Below are positions 8,995 through 19,349 of a stretch of 64,000 bases of DNA, piece by piece. The position numbers and the translations under genes were made by a program. Under the pieces are notes generated by a model that had not been told where the DNA came from, searched no databases, and saw only the letters and a list, made by a program, of their open reading frames with translations. Each line of letters begins with the position of its first letter. The stretch's first letter is position 1. This stretch comes from CAWFFV01 sp963814985 (GTDB taxonomy: Bacteria; Chloroflexota; Ktedonobacteria; Ktedonobacterales; Ktedonobacteraceae). The stretch covers positions 248,001 through 312,000 of the forward strand of contig CAWFFV010000029.1 of the NCBI GenBank assembly GCA_963814985.1, written 5' to 3'.

Positions 8995-9163
8995 AGCATT
9001 CCTTTTCTGACAGTGTGAAGCTTGCTTCCAAATGAATACTCGTAGCGAATTTGTGAGATTGCTCATTGCGCATGTCAATCCTCCTCAATATACTTGAAGC
9101 AAAGGACCCGTACAGGGGACGTATCGCTACCAGCCCTCTAGATGGTGAAAAGGTGAGCTGTAT

Positions 9164-9565
9164 ATGAAAGAGTTTTTATCGAACAGATTGGATAAAATAA
9201 TACAACTACTGTCAATATTTGCAGGTTTTGCATGGGTAGCAGGACATTTTCTTCCCAGATCCTCCACTGTCTTTAACATAATGTTTGGTTTTCTGATACT
9301 CTTTTTAGGACTCTACTGGCTATTTACAGGCATTAAAAAAATACGTGGCGAAGGAGCCTCCTGGTACAATTTACCCGAAATATTTGCTGGTATAGCCTCT
9401 CTACTCGTGATATCCTCCTCTATCGGTGCGTTTATCATCGGTCCAACTTCTGGAAATGCGTTTGCCCAGGTTGTTGCGGCAATCCCTTTTCCTCTGGCCA
9501 TCATATTTTTCCTGATAGTTGGCTACCTCTATTTGGGAAGAGCGTTGAGACGCGAGCGATTATGA
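9164..9565 (+). CDS. Small integral membrane protein of unknown function
   Basis: 133 residues with four predicted hydrophobic helices (about 12-30, 36-55, 68-90, 100-125) and a basic C-terminus (RALRRERL). I do not recognise a family. GGTGA lies ~6 nt before the ATG. It is followed by a bidirectional hairpin and the convergent peroxiredoxin gene. Confidence 0.65.
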   Translation: MKEFLSNRLDKIIQLLSIFAGFAWVAGHFLPRSSTVFNIMFGFLILFLGLYWLFTGIKKIRGEGASWYNLPEIFAGIASLLVISSSIGAFIIGPTSGNAFAQVVAAIPFPLAIIFFLIVGYLYLGRALRRERL

Positions 9566-9631
9566 TTACTCGAAGAGTGAAGGACAGAATGCTTGCGGCA
9601 AAAAGTACTAGATAACAACCGCAATACAAAA

Positions 9632-9672
9632 AGAATCCACAGTTTGCACCCTATGTAAACTGTGGGTTCTTG
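9632..9672. terminator. Hairpin terminator between convergent genes
   Basis: AAGAATCCACAGTTT (9632-9646) pairs with AAACTGTGGGTTCTT (9658-9672) with one G-T wobble and an 11-nt loop. It lies between the small membrane protein (stop 9565) and the peroxiredoxin (stop 9685). Confidence 0.7.
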
Positions 9673-9684
9673 AAGGAGAACATG

Positions 9685-10170
9685 CTAGAACTTACTGAGC
9701 GCCTCGAAGAGATCCCAATTATCTGGCATCTCGACGGGAAGATGCATAACTTCGATATAGCGAATAATGCCCTCTTTATCGATGGCAAATAGAGCACGCT
9801 CTGCCATCCCTGCAGGGTGGCGCACACCGTAGAGGTCAACTACATGCCCCTGTGGGTAGAAATCGGAGAGCAGTGGGAATGAGGTTTGCATCGATTTACA
9901 CCAGGCCCCCAACGTGTGAGTACTGTCCATACTGATGCTCACGATCTCTGTATTCAAATCTCTGAAGCGACTCAGCTCAGCTTCATACGAAGGGAGTTGT
10001 GTAGAGCAAACACCACTAAAAGCAAAGGGAACGAAAGCAAGGACAACATTCTTTTTCCCACGAAAATCACTCAGATGCCAATCTTCTTTATTGTTCGTTT
10101 TGAGTGTAAAATCTGGTGCAACATCTCCGACCTTTAAGGTCTTCGTCTCTGTACGATTTTGACTATCCAT
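9685..10170 (-). CDS. Peroxiredoxin (AhpC/TSA family, AhpE/BCP-like)
   Basis: 161 residues with a thioredoxin-fold peroxiredoxin core. The peroxidatic cysteine lies in FVPFAFSGVCSTQLP (about C55), preceded by VGDVAPDFTLKTNN and followed by VSISMDSTHTLGAWCK; an extra Cys (~C89) might resolve. It reduces H2O2 and organic peroxides in the cytoplasm. AAAGGA lies ~8 nt before the ATG. It is transcribed alone, divergent from the glycosyltransferase. Confidence 0.93.
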   Translation of the reverse strand: MDSQNRTETKTLKVGDVAPDFTLKTNNKEDWHLSDFRGKKNVVLAFVPFAFSGVCSTQLPSYEAELSRFRDLNTEIVSISMDSTHTLGAWCKSMQTSFPLLSDFYPQGHVVDLYGVRHPAGMAERALFAIDKEGIIRYIEVMHLPVEMPDNWDLFEALSKF

Positions 10171-10456
10171 AAAAATCCTTTCTGGGGACCTGTCTCCGTT
10201 TACGTAACTGGAAGAAAAGCGCCGACAGGCATACTTCCCAAACCACTTTCTCCTGACGGGAAGATGTTTTCGGGCGGAACGGCTAAACTCTTACCGCTTC
10301 TCCCGCAGGAGACCCGAACGAACGTGACTAGTGTCGCTCATCACTCGTCTTGTAAGTTGCCAGGTACACATGGTACCGACGAGAACGGGTGTGGTGGGAT
10401 TGTAGCACCGGCATTCAGGTACTGTCAAATGGAGAAGAGAGGGGACATGTACACTC

Positions 10457-11893
10457 TTGTGGCAAGAACAAATACAACCAAAACAGGCAGGTAAAATTTT
10501 AAGGACGTTTGCGCTCCTTCAGGATGCGCTACTCGCACGGAGCGGACTCACCGCTTACCTGCCTATTACTATTGTTACAATTTTTATGTTTTTTGGAGCT
10601 TCCTGGCAGGTCTTCTGGACTACCACTGATCCAGCTCGCTATCAATGTTATGCACTTACTTTCTGGCTTGGCAGTAGTGCAACGAACTTACTTCCTTCGT
10701 CGCAATGCTCATTTCTCTCTATATCAGCAGCACAGCCGGCCTTTCATATGCTACCATTGGAATATCCGCCACTCACGCTATTGCCATTTTCACTGGCATT
10801 ACTGGCTCCATTATCTTACTACCAACTGGCTTTTGCACTGCTGATGTCGCTGACATCTGTTCTGATCTACTGGTTGCTACTACTTTATGGTCCACGTGGC
10901 GCAGCCTTAGCCTTTGCTTTCTATGTCTTTATCGGAGCTATTGCTACCGCTCAGGGACGCTTTGACCTGATTCCAGCAGCGCTCACGCTTCTTTGCATCA
11001 TAGCAGCGGAAAGGAAACATTGGACCGCAGCCTATGTTGCACTTGCCTTCGGAGTCCTGCTGAAGATCTACCCAATTCTGCTCTTGCCAGCGCTATTTAT
11101 TGCCGAGCAACGGGCCACAGGACATCTTTACAAACTTCCACGAATATTGAGCCTTATGCTGGTACCTCAGTATGTATGGTCAGCGTTACGAGGTGCTCCT
11201 CGCTGGCATTGGAAAAATTGTCTGATATTTCTGGGTATTGTATTGGGGATTACAGGTATCTTTGCTTTACTTGACTTCCAAGGAGCCGTTATTAACCAAC
11301 TTAGCTATTTTGCACACCGACCAATACAAGTTGAAGCAACTGGAAGCACGTTTCTCTGGCTGGCCCGGGGAGCCGGCGTTCCATTACAGATCGCATATAC
11401 CTATGGTTCACTCAATATTATCAGCGGACTTGATGGTGTTGTTTCGTTTGTGAGTATGGTTTGCTTTGTGTTAGGTTACATCTACACCCTCTGGATACAG
11501 TGGCGCGGAAAGCTAGATGTTACTCAGGTGAGCATCGCTCTCTTACTGATCTTTATTGTCACTGGAAAAGTTTTTAGCCCACAGTACCTTATCTGGCTTA
11601 TGCCGCTGCTTGCCTACGCAGGAGCTTTTGACGGTTTCTGGTTATGCATATGGGGAACAATCTCACTACTAACAACCTATATCTATGCTTACCTTTACTC
11701 GCGTCCCGTTGATCCGTTGTATGTCCCATATGTTCCCGGCTTCTTCCAGTCTGTGATGATGCGCAATACCTTCTTCATCTTGATTACGCTTGCCTATCTC
11801 TTTAACTGGTTTCAAGTACGCCAGCGTAAGCCCTTGCAAACTGCACCTGCACCTGCGCAAACAGAGGAGGCTATGATAACAAGTCTTGTCTGA
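10457..11893 (+). CDS. GT87/DUF2029-like polytopic glycosyltransferase
   Basis: About 478 residues, almost entirely hydrophobic, with roughly ten membrane helices. The segments AQGRFDLIPAALTLLCI and FGVLLKIYPILLLPALF resemble GT87/DUF2029 polyprenyl-phosphate-dependent mannosyltransferases of actinobacteria and Chloroflexi. It would add a sugar outside the membrane to a lipid or polymer; the acceptor is unknown. The start is uncertain: TTG at 10457 is the first usable codon and no strong ribosome site is visible. The 286-nt gap before it holds inverted repeats (e.g. TTCGGG...CCCGAA near 10270-10320) but no riboswitch I can name. Its 3' end overlaps the convergent nitrilase gene by 23 bp. Confidence 0.7.
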   Translation: MWQEQIQPKQAGKILRTFALLQDALLARSGLTAYLPITIVTIFMFFGASWQVFWTTTDPARYQCYALTFWLGSSATNLLPSSQCSFLSISAAQPAFHMLPLEYPPLTLLPFSLALLAPLSYYQLAFALLMSLTSVLIYWLLLLYGPRGAALAFAFYVFIGAIATAQGRFDLIPAALTLLCIIAAERKHWTAAYVALAFGVLLKIYPILLLPALFIAEQRATGHLYKLPRILSLMLVPQYVWSALRGAPRWHWKNCLIFLGIVLGITGIFALLDFQGAVINQLSYFAHRPIQVEATGSTFLWLARGAGVPLQIAYTYGSLNIISGLDGVVSFVSMVCFVLGYIYTLWIQWRGKLDVTQVSIALLLIFIVTGKVFSPQYLIWLMPLLAYAGAFDGFWLCIWGTISLLTTYIYAYLYSRPVDPLYVPYVPGFFQSVMMRNTFFILITLAYLFNWFQVRQRKPLQTAPAPAQTEEAMITSLV

Positions 11894-12680
11894 TTTTGTA
11901 GGAGATCTCAGCATCTTTTAGAATATCCGTGTCAATTTCCTGCATGAAGATCTCTTCACTCGTGTGGTTGAGTATCTTCATGGCACCTTTAAATGGAACA
12001 CAGATCTGCGATTGCCCAATCAAGGACTCCTTCGCCGGTCTTGTTTTTGTGCTCTCCGCTGCATTGGCATAGACCAGGACGATCTCGTTTTCAAATGCCC
12101 TGGCCACGCATAACGCATTCACTAGCTTGATTTCTGCATTCGCATCATATTGTAGCCCTATTCCGGCATCCTCAAAACACCAGTAGCTGGGGCAGATAAC
12201 AATCTCTACCCCCTGCCTGACCATCGCTCTAAAAGCTTCGGGGAACATCAAATCCCAGCAAATGATTAATCCTATCTTGCCATACGCAGTATCAAAAACA
12301 GAGAATTCATTGCCAGTTTTGATGTACGTCCTTTCTGGATGCCAGAGATTTACCTTGCGATATTTCCCTTTGATTGCCCCTGTTTTATCAATGTAATAGG
12401 TCGTGTTATAGAGATCATCGCCGTTACCTTCAATGATTGAGCCTGGTACAACGTCTATGCCATAGGACAAAGCTAACTGCTGAAAATGCTTGATGTATCG
12501 TCCCTGGTGGTCAGCAAACTTTCTTCTGCCGTTCAATGGTCCAGTGACAACATCTTCAGGGAAAACGATGATTTGAGCTTTATCAGCAACTTCTTTGATA
12601 AACTGTTCGGCTTTTGCGAGGTTCTCTTCAGGTGCAAATTGTTGAATTGCAAACTGGACAACGGCGATATTTACTTTCAT
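11871..12680 (-). CDS. Carbon-nitrogen hydrolase (nitrilase superfamily)
   Basis: 269 residues. The catalytic Glu-Lys-Cys triad is visible as IIVFPED, KYRKVNLWHPE and GLIICWDLMFPE, so it is probably an amidase or N-carbamoyl-type amidohydrolase; the substrate is unknown. The frame extends 18 codons further upstream, but ATG at 12680 is preferred because it gives the typical N-terminus MKVNIAVVQFA and overlaps the preceding epimerase stop as ATGA, suggesting translational coupling. Confidence 0.9.
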   Translation of the reverse strand: MKVNIAVVQFAIQQFAPEENLAKAEQFIKEVADKAQIIVFPEDVVTGPLNGRRKFADHQGRYIKHFQQLALSYGIDVVPGSIIEGNGDDLYNTTYYIDKTGAIKGKYRKVNLWHPERTYIKTGNEFSVFDTAYGKIGLIICWDLMFPEAFRAMVRQGVEIVICPSYWCFEDAGIGLQYDANAEIKLVNALCVARAFENEIVLVYANAAESTKTRPAKESLIGQSQICVPFKGAMKILNHTSEEIFMQEIDTDILKDAEISYKIRQDLLS

Positions 12681-13709
12681 AGCGCTACTTGCTCTTTTGC
12701 TTGCTGTCTCCCTTTTTTTGCCTCCCGATACCACTGTACGCCCTCTGTTACACCACGCTTCACATCATATTCTGGGACATAGCCAAGTTCACGGCGTGCT
12801 TTATCTATCGAGAACTGTTGATCTCCGCCAAGCAGTGTTACTCCATATGTTGTCACAGGAGGTGGCGCGGCCTTGCGACGCCCCAAAGCTTGCCAGATAA
12901 GTTCAGCACTACGACCTGCAAGATATAATGCGGAGAAAGGCAGGTGACGCGACACATGTGGTACTTGTAAAATATCAGCTATAGTATTGAGATATTCAGC
13001 CTGGGTTACGCGGCGATCATCGGCAAGAGTGTAGGCCTGCCCAATCGCCTCATCGCCTGCATCTCCTGCTTTGATAAGCCCTTGTGCCACATCACGCACA
13101 TAGACCACAGGGACAATATTTTTGCCTGAGCCAATACAAAATCCCTTCCCTGATTCCACAAGGCTCACAAAACGCCCAAAACTGGCCGTATCACGTACAC
13201 CGTAAATCCAGGCGGGCCGTACGATAACAATGGGTGCACCATGATCCTTTACCAGATTAGCAATCAATTTCTCGCCAGCAATCTTGGTGCGGCTGTATGG
13301 ATTATCCTCAGCACGATAGGGATGCTCCTCGGTCACAATGCCATGCAGATGATGGCCGTAGACCGTAATGGAACTTGTATGGACAATGCGCTGTACACCT
13401 GCATTCAGTGATGCATGAATCAAATCTGCCAGACCACGAACATTGATAGCTTGATATACTTCTTCTAATCCCCACGGTCCCGTCTTAGCGGCAACATTAT
13501 AGACACGTTGCACACCCTGCACTGCACGTTTTAGTGAGTCTGTGTCGGTCAGATCACCATGCACAACTCTCAACATGTGGCAATGTATGCAAATGGCTCG
13601 CATCTTCTACAGGACGTACCATTGCCCGTACCTCATCACCACGCTCTACTAACATATCAACAAGATGTCCGCCAAGAAAACCAGCGGCCCCTGTTACTAA
13701 TACTTTCAT
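12677..13709 (-). CDS. NAD-dependent epimerase/dehydratase (extended SDR), one frame shift
   Basis: The N-terminus MKVLVTGAAGFLGGHLVDML (from ATG 13709, behind GAGGA) carries the GxxGxxG dinucleotide site. After HLHTLPHVE the frame breaks near 13566-13576, and the rest continues as VVHGDLTDTDSLKRAV... with the catalytic YSRTKIAGEK (YxxxK) to the stop at 12677. Joined, the protein is ~344 residues, the usual size for 3-beta-HSD/dihydroflavonol-reductase-like SDRs acting on sugars, sterols or terpenoids. One base indel explains the break. It overlaps the nitrilase start by 4 bp. Confidence 0.85.
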
Positions 13710-13984
13710 ATAGTCCTCATAAAAATTAATATCCCAACAGATCTCATATTTCTCATACGAGTATATCAACAGAGCCAGATATTAGCAACTTAGTTGAGAA
13801 GAGTTTTCCCAATTGGGCTAATAGCAAGATAGTTTCTCTTGTTTATAGATAGCTCCACTCAAAAATTGCTATGAGGCTCTTCCATTTCACCTCTTCAGGG
13901 CATATAATCATGTACAGATATCTGCACATTGGTCATAATACTAGTTTCATACCTGAAGAGAAAACTCTCCCGGAGGCACACAGC

Positions 13985-15736
13985 ATGACAACTACAAGCC
14001 AGGAAGGTTCTCCCAAATTCCCAACGATATTGGGAAACATGCAAGTATCCACGCAAGAAGCGATGGATGCGGCAGTACAGACATTGCAATCACACAAAGA
14101 TGTGTGGGTGGCCTTGTCTATACGTGAGCGTATTACTCTGCTCGATGAACTCATCAAAGATTTTGGTAAGATTTCGTCTCGTTGGGTCGTTCTCTGTCGT
14201 CAGGCCAAAGGGGTTGCGGAGCATGCACCCATAGCAGGCGAAGAGTGGACAATCGGCCCGTGGCCTATCCTTAAGAATTTACGTCAGTTGCGGCAATCGC
14301 TTGTCGATATTGAAGCAGTTGGATATCCTAAAATTCCAGGTCCAGTAACAACACAATCTGGTGGACAGGTTGTTGCACAAGTATTTCCACAAAATATTTA
14401 TGATCGACTTTTTTTCTCTGGTATGACTGCTGAGATTTGGATGGAGCCAGGAGTGGCAAAAGAAGAGCTATCCAAAACCCAGGCTATCGCCTACCAGGAT
14501 AAGCGCCACTCAGGCAAGGTTGCATTAGTACTTGGCGCTGGCAATGTTGCCAGTATTGGTCCAATGGATATTTTATATAAATTATTTATAGAAGATCAAG
14601 TGGTAGTTCTCAAAACAAATCCCGTGAATGCATACCTGGGCCCACTCATTGAAGAAGGTTTCAATGCACTGGTACAACGGGGCTTCTTACGCGTAGTATA
14701 TGGAGGAGCGCAGGAGGGTACTTATCTTTGTAATCATCCAGGAGTTGATGAGATTCATATTACAGGGTCAGATAAAACGTTTGATACTATCGTTTTTGGC
14801 CTGGGACCACGAGGAGCAGCACGTAAGGCACAACGAACGCCCTTGTTAAGCAAGCGTGTAACGGGTGAGCTGGGAAATGTCAGCCCGGTTATTGTGGTTC
14901 CTGGTCCCTGGAGTGCCAGCGATATTGCCTATCACGCTGAGCATCTTGTAACAACGCTTATCACCAATGCGGGCTTCAATTGTAACGCGACACGGGTGAT
15001 TCTTCAGCATGCTGCCTGGGAGCAACGTGAGCCACTCCTACAAGAGATGCGCCAGATACTGGCTAAAGTACCACCGCGTCAGGCCTATTATCCAGGAGCG
15101 CAAGAGCGTCAACAGACCTTCGTTGCTGCTCATCCAGATGCCGAGCAATACGGGGAGGCTACTGGCAAGCAACTTCCCTGGACGTTTATTACTGGTGTCG
15201 ACTCGACGCATACAGACGATGTCTGCTTCACCACAGAGGCTTTCTGCGGACTCTTTGCTGAAACCACTATTGAAGCTCCAGGCGTTGCAGAGTATATCGA
15301 CCGGGCTGTTGCATTTGCTAATGATCATCTCTGGGGTACGCTCAATGTTACCCTTATCGTTCATCCTGCATCACTCAACGATCCGGCGGTAGCTGCTGCT
15401 GTAGAGCGTGCCATGGAAAATCTGCGCTATGGCACAATCGGCGTCAATTGCTGGGCGGCACTAGGATATGCATTGGCGGCAACCACCTGGGGTGCTTTCC
15501 CCGGACATGAGATTAACAACATCCAGTCAGGGACAGGCGTCGTACACAATACATTGATGTTCTCGCGTCCACAAAAATCTATAGTACGAGCACCTTTCCG
15601 CATTACACCCACTCCCCCATGGTTCGCAACCCATGGCAAAACGGCCCGCAAACTTTTCCCCAAACTGGCCAGTATGGAGGTAGCACCATCCATCGGGAAA
15701 GTTCCGGGCATTCTATGGTCGGCTATAACTGGTTAG
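13985..15736 (+). CDS. Aldehyde dehydrogenase family protein
   Basis: 583 residues from the chosen start. An ALDH fold is seen in GKVALVLGAGNVASIGPMD, VVLKTNPVN, EIHITGSDKTFD, the glutamate block VTGELGNVSPVIV, and the catalytic-cysteine region TNAGFNCNATRV. It is longer than classical ALDHs (~480-500) and lacks the standard FTGS wording, so its aldehyde substrate is open. The frame is open 38 codons upstream, but ATG at 13985 has GGAGG ~10 nt before it. It stands alone and is followed by a palindromic repeat. Confidence 0.85.
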   Translation: MTTTSQEGSPKFPTILGNMQVSTQEAMDAAVQTLQSHKDVWVALSIRERITLLDELIKDFGKISSRWVVLCRQAKGVAEHAPIAGEEWTIGPWPILKNLRQLRQSLVDIEAVGYPKIPGPVTTQSGGQVVAQVFPQNIYDRLFFSGMTAEIWMEPGVAKEELSKTQAIAYQDKRHSGKVALVLGAGNVASIGPMDILYKLFIEDQVVVLKTNPVNAYLGPLIEEGFNALVQRGFLRVVYGGAQEGTYLCNHPGVDEIHITGSDKTFDTIVFGLGPRGAARKAQRTPLLSKRVTGELGNVSPVIVVPGPWSASDIAYHAEHLVTTLITNAGFNCNATRVILQHAAWEQREPLLQEMRQILAKVPPRQAYYPGAQERQQTFVAAHPDAEQYGEATGKQLPWTFITGVDSTHTDDVCFTTEAFCGLFAETTIEAPGVAEYIDRAVAFANDHLWGTLNVTLIVHPASLNDPAVAAAVERAMENLRYGTIGVNCWAALGYALAATTWGAFPGHEINNIQSGTGVVHNTLMFSRPQKSIVRAPFRITPTPPWFATHGKTARKLFPKLASMEVAPSIGKVPGILWSAITG

Positions 15737-15754
15737 GATTACGTATTTGTAAAT

Positions 15755-15880
15755 ACTCAGGTTTCCTCACCACCTGCGGTGGCTCGCTCTTGTTTTGTCT
15801 GGATTTTGCCACGTAGATGACAAAATCCAGACAAATTGCGAAACGTCCTGCGCTGAGGAATCTGGAAAAAGAGACCTGAA
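15755..15880. repeat. Palindromic intergenic repeat, copy E
   Basis: A partly decayed copy. Stem TTTGTCTGGATTTTG (15794-15808) pairs with 15821-15835 around a 12-nt loop. The left end reads TCAGGT-ttCCTCACCACC and the right end CGCTGAGGAATC...ACCTGA, giving short terminal inverted repeats (TCAGGT/ACCTGA). Just before it, GTATTT-gt-AAATAC (15743-15756) may terminate the ALDH transcript. Confidence 0.75.
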
Positions 15881-15891
15881 CACCTGAAAAA

Positions 15892-17356
15892 CTATCCTTT
15901 GATAACCACTAGGGGCTTCAGTCGCACGACCAGTTGTGCCAAGCCCGCATTATGCACGACATTGACGATTTGTTGCGCATCCTTATACGCCTGGGGAGCC
16001 TCTTCGGCCAGTAAGTTTTTGCTATGCACGCGCACTGTTACCCCCTGTCGATCCAGATGTTTCAGCAGGTTCTTGCTATCCATAGCATTCTTAGCCGCAG
16101 TACGGCTCAGGCGGCGTCCAGCTCCGTGACAACATGAGCCGAAGCTCTGCTCCATCGAGCCTTGAGCGCCTACCAGGACGAAGGAGTAACGGCCCATATC
16201 TCCAGGGATGAGTACTGGTTGCCCTACAGCACGGTACTTTTCGGGGATTGCCAGGATGTCCGGCTGGAAATGCTCGTGTGGCTCCCTTGCGGTGGACACA
16301 TACCATTTGCTTCTGCCCATCCACTTCGTATTCTTCAATTTTTGCAATATTATGACAAACATCGTAGACCAGGGGTAACTCTTTTGCTCTTGCCTTACGT
16401 CCAAAGACACTGGAGAAAGCCTCACGGACACCATGCATCAAGAGTTGACGATTAGCCCAGGCAAAGTTAGCCGCACAGGCCATCGCTCCCAGATAAGCCT
16501 TTCCCTCCTCCGATTGTAAAGGGAGACAGGCGAGTTGGCGATCTACCAGATTAAAGCCATAGTCCTTTTGCTTTGCCTCTGCTAGTTTGATATAGTCCTC
16601 GGCTATCTGGTGACCGAATCCCCTTGAGCCGCAATGGATCGTTGTAACAATCTGGCCTTTTTGACCAATGCCAAGGGCTTTAGCAGCTTCCTGGTCGTAG
16701 ATATGTTCTACGTACTGGACTTCGCAGAAATGGTTACCGGAACCCAGACTACCGAGCTGATTAATACCGCGTTGTATTGCATGTGCGCTCACTGCTTCAG
16801 GGTTAGCGCCTGCCAGACAACCATTATCTTCAGTAACCTCCAAATCTTCAGGGAGACCATATCCCTCTTCAATGGCCCAGGCGGCTCCCCGTAGCATCAC
16901 TTCGTGCATTTCGCTCCGGGTTAATTTCCGCATACCATCAGTTCCAACACCAGAAGGCAGGTTTCTGAAGAGTTCGTCAGCAAGTCTATCAACATTGCCT
17001 TTGATCTGATCTCGTAGCAAGTTGCTGGCAAGCAAGCGTACACCACAGTTGATATCAAAGCCAATGCCACCTGGAGAAACTACGCCTTCTTCAGCATCGG
17101 TAGCTGCAACGCCACCTACAGGGAAGCCATAGCCCCAGTGAATATCTGGCATTGCTAGCGAGTGCCCGACGATGCCTGGCAACGTTGCCACATTTACCAC
17201 CTGCTGTAGCGCATTATCGCCAAGCATGAGTTCTATCAGTTCATCATCAGCGTAGACCATTCCGGGCACACGCATCGCTGGATCATAACGCATGGGGATA
17301 CGCCAACGATTGCTATCTATACGCTCCAAGGGAATCTTATCCCTGGTATTGCCCAT
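15892..17356 (-). CDS. rtcB: RtcB RNA ligase (3'-phosphate/2',3'-cyclic phosphate type), one frame shift
   Basis: RtcB joins RNA 3'-phosphate or cyclic phosphate ends to 5'-OH ends using GTP and Mn. Metal-site motifs are clear: PGGIGFDINCGVRLL (about D101, C104), LGSGNHFCEVQ, HCGSRGFGHQ. The first frame ends shortly after HRKGATRAFPAGHP; the expected continuation PEKYRAVGQPVLIPGDMG and CHGAGRRLSR (with the His that takes GMP) is in the next frame. The break falls at a CCCC run around 16243-16250. Joined, it is ~487 residues, normal for RtcB. GAGGAGAG precedes the ATG. It is the last gene of the archease-Rnl5-rtcB operon. Confidence 0.92.
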
Positions 17357-17419
17357 GAAATCTCTCCTCGTTTAGAGCGTGAGACGATAACTACAACCTT
17401 TTCGTCTTACGCTCTTTCT

Positions 17420-18439
17420 TTACACATCGGTATAGTCAGTTTTCTCACCAAACAGGTAAGTATCGCTGACGTATTTCAAAATGACACGACCCACCTTTGG
17501 GTGTATACGTTCAGACTGTGCTCGCACGACGAGGCCCTCGCGCATATGTGCATCCCCTTGCATTAACAATGTTTTTCCTTCACTATAGCGTTTGATCTCA
17601 GCAAGGCTAAAGGGAATGCTTGCCACCACTGGAACGATTTCTACAGCATATTTCTCGCACGTGGCGACAAATTCTGGCCAGTTCTGGTATTTTCCGTCGA
17701 TAAGCAATCAAAGGCACGGAAACCCAGGACATTTTTGAAACCATAGTGCAATGACTGGATCTTGCTTCCGTAGACCTCACCAAACAAGATAACCTGCAGA
17801 GTGAGATCGCCCCAAATCCTCGATCAGAGTACGTACAGGCTCCAGGACGAAAGGATACCAGTAGATGCTCGTTGCAAACTTATCCTCGATGGGACGCTTG
17901 CGTCGTACGGCTTTTGAGCCTGCCATCAATTCGCCTTCGATCATGGCTGTGCGACAGTTGGTGCCGTGGATTTTTTCCGAGAGATACACTGTCTCGCCTT
18001 CCTCAAAAACATCTGGGAAGTTACGCATATTCTCGATGTCGGTATACTCCCAGAAGAGTGGATGATCCTGTTCAGCATCTCCAGGACCAGGGCGAACTGG
18101 TGGCTCATATTTAGTAGCTCCGTAGAATTCAGCGACGTTTTCGCCCACCTGCCAGCTTTCATCGTCGGGTTTCACTGCCAGGCCGAAAGAGGGTTCACCA
18201 CGCAATTTGGCACAGCGGATACGCTGTTTACTCAGGTACTTCGTCACACCGAAACGTTCGGAGACTTCGAGAGGTAGTACTGTGTCAGGTGGAAAGTAGA
18301 CGATGCGGTCACCTGCCTGGTACTCTCCCTTTCTGACAACAAGTTGCCAGCCAAGTACATGAGCCAGCTCAAGGGTATCAGCGTTACTATGAGGTATGAT
18401 CTTTTCAATCATCGCAACAGGCACAATAAGGCTACTCAT
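17420..18439 (-). pseudogene. Rnl5/DRB0094-family RNA ligase, two frame shifts
   Basis: An ATP-dependent 3'-OH/5'-phosphate RNA ligase. The N-terminal OB-type domain (residues ~1-110, IEKIIPHSNADTLELAHVLGW) followed by the nucleotidyl-lysine motif SEKIHGTNCR (about K156) is the order of Deinococcus DraRnl (DRB0094). The frame breaks at GGGGC (17809-17813), then continues as LTLQVILFGEVYGSKIQSLHY (motif IIIa-like), and breaks again near 17705-17709. It ends with IDGKYQNWPEF...EGLVVRAQSERIH...KYVSDTYL, the motif IV/V region, at 17420. All motifs are present, so two base errors or very recent lesions explain it. RAGAGGTGAGAA-type site before ATG 18439. Confidence 0.85.
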
Positions 18440-18635
18440 TTCTCACCTCTCTTTATTTTTTGCTCATAAAATGTCCTGAAGTCCTTTACACATCCTTGTA
18501 CTGTTGCTATAACAGATATCAGGAGAGCGCAGCATCAACAGAGTCCACATTGTAGCGACGACTAGCAATGTTACAACATGTATTCATGTGAATCTTTCTG
18601 GCAGTGGATGATTGGTTCGTGATGGCCCATGTTCA

Positions 18636-19067
18636 TTAAATGTCGAAGATGATACGAGCCTGATACCCTTCATCGGTGAGGGTGACAGCAGCTTCATGCC
18701 AGGTAACAGCCTTGATGGCGCTGCTCAGTTCGTGGCGCTGTCTGTCGTATGCTTCGCCTCGGGCACGGCCAGTGACGCGCGTTTCTGTGAAGATGTCGAT
18801 CTCGAAATCACGGAGAAGGAGATATTCAGTGTCGAACAAGAAAATGAGTTCGTTGAGCCACGATACGAGTAAAGAGACGATATCGTGGCCTTCCACTGTG
18901 ATCTCGCGGCTGGTAACTACACATATTTGCTCAGGAGCAACCATCAGGCTCTCCATCCCCTGGGCGGCATGAATAAACAGTTCTTCCAGGGTGCGGCCAA
19001 AAGCGTGTAGACCGATGTCGGCAGTATGATCAAAGACTTCATAAGGCTTCGGGAAATTCGACATCAT
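18636..19067 (-). CDS. Archease (RtcB cofactor)
   Basis: 143 residues, full length for archease. It begins YEVFDHTADIGLHAFG, with the conserved metal-binding Asp, and ends LTDEGYQARIIFDI, the conserved Asp-terminated tail. Archease speeds RtcB guanylylation and allows multiple turnover. It is the first gene of the operon with the Rnl5 ligase (197 bp downstream) and rtcB, so the context agrees. Two adjacent ATGs (19067, 19064) are possible starts. Confidence 0.92.
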   Translation of the reverse strand: MMSNFPKPYEVFDHTADIGLHAFGRTLEELFIHAAQGMESLMVAPEQICVVTSREITVEGHDIVSLLVSWLNELIFLFDTEYLLLRDFEIDIFTETRVTGRARGEAYDRQRHELSSAIKAVTWHEAAVTLTDEGYQARIIFDI

Positions 19068-19170
19068 TATGCGGTTGCTCGCCTCAAGCTGGCGGGGATT
19101 ATGGAGAATTTATAATGAGAAGACATATTTTGGCCCATCCTTTCCCTATGAAGTACGTTATGCTATTTTT

Positions 19171-19199
19171 ATGTTACCTAACATTTTGCTGTTTGTCAA
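19171..19199 (-). promoter_or_regulatory. Promoter of the RNA-repair operon
   Basis: On the minus strand, TTGACA (19194-19199) and TAACAT (19171-19176) are 17 bp apart, about 105 bp before the archease start. The box sequence is close to consensus, so it probably uses the housekeeping sigma. No RtcR/sigma-54 type element is seen. Confidence 0.65.
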
Positions 19200-19349
19200 G
19201 AAATAGGTATGATTTTACCCATATTCAGGAACATACCGTGTTCCGAGATGCTTTTGCGAGAAGGATGCACCTCATTGGGATTCCTTTGTGATGAGGAGCA
19301 GGCATACTCTTTTTAAGAGAGCCTGGTAATAAACAAATAAGGAGTCGTG

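Noticed and set aside
10171..10456. Possible T-box or riboswitch before the glycosyltransferase
   Set aside because: A GGGTGTGGTGG stretch recalls the T-box core, but the conserved core and a terminator pair are absent. Only unspecific inverted repeats remain.
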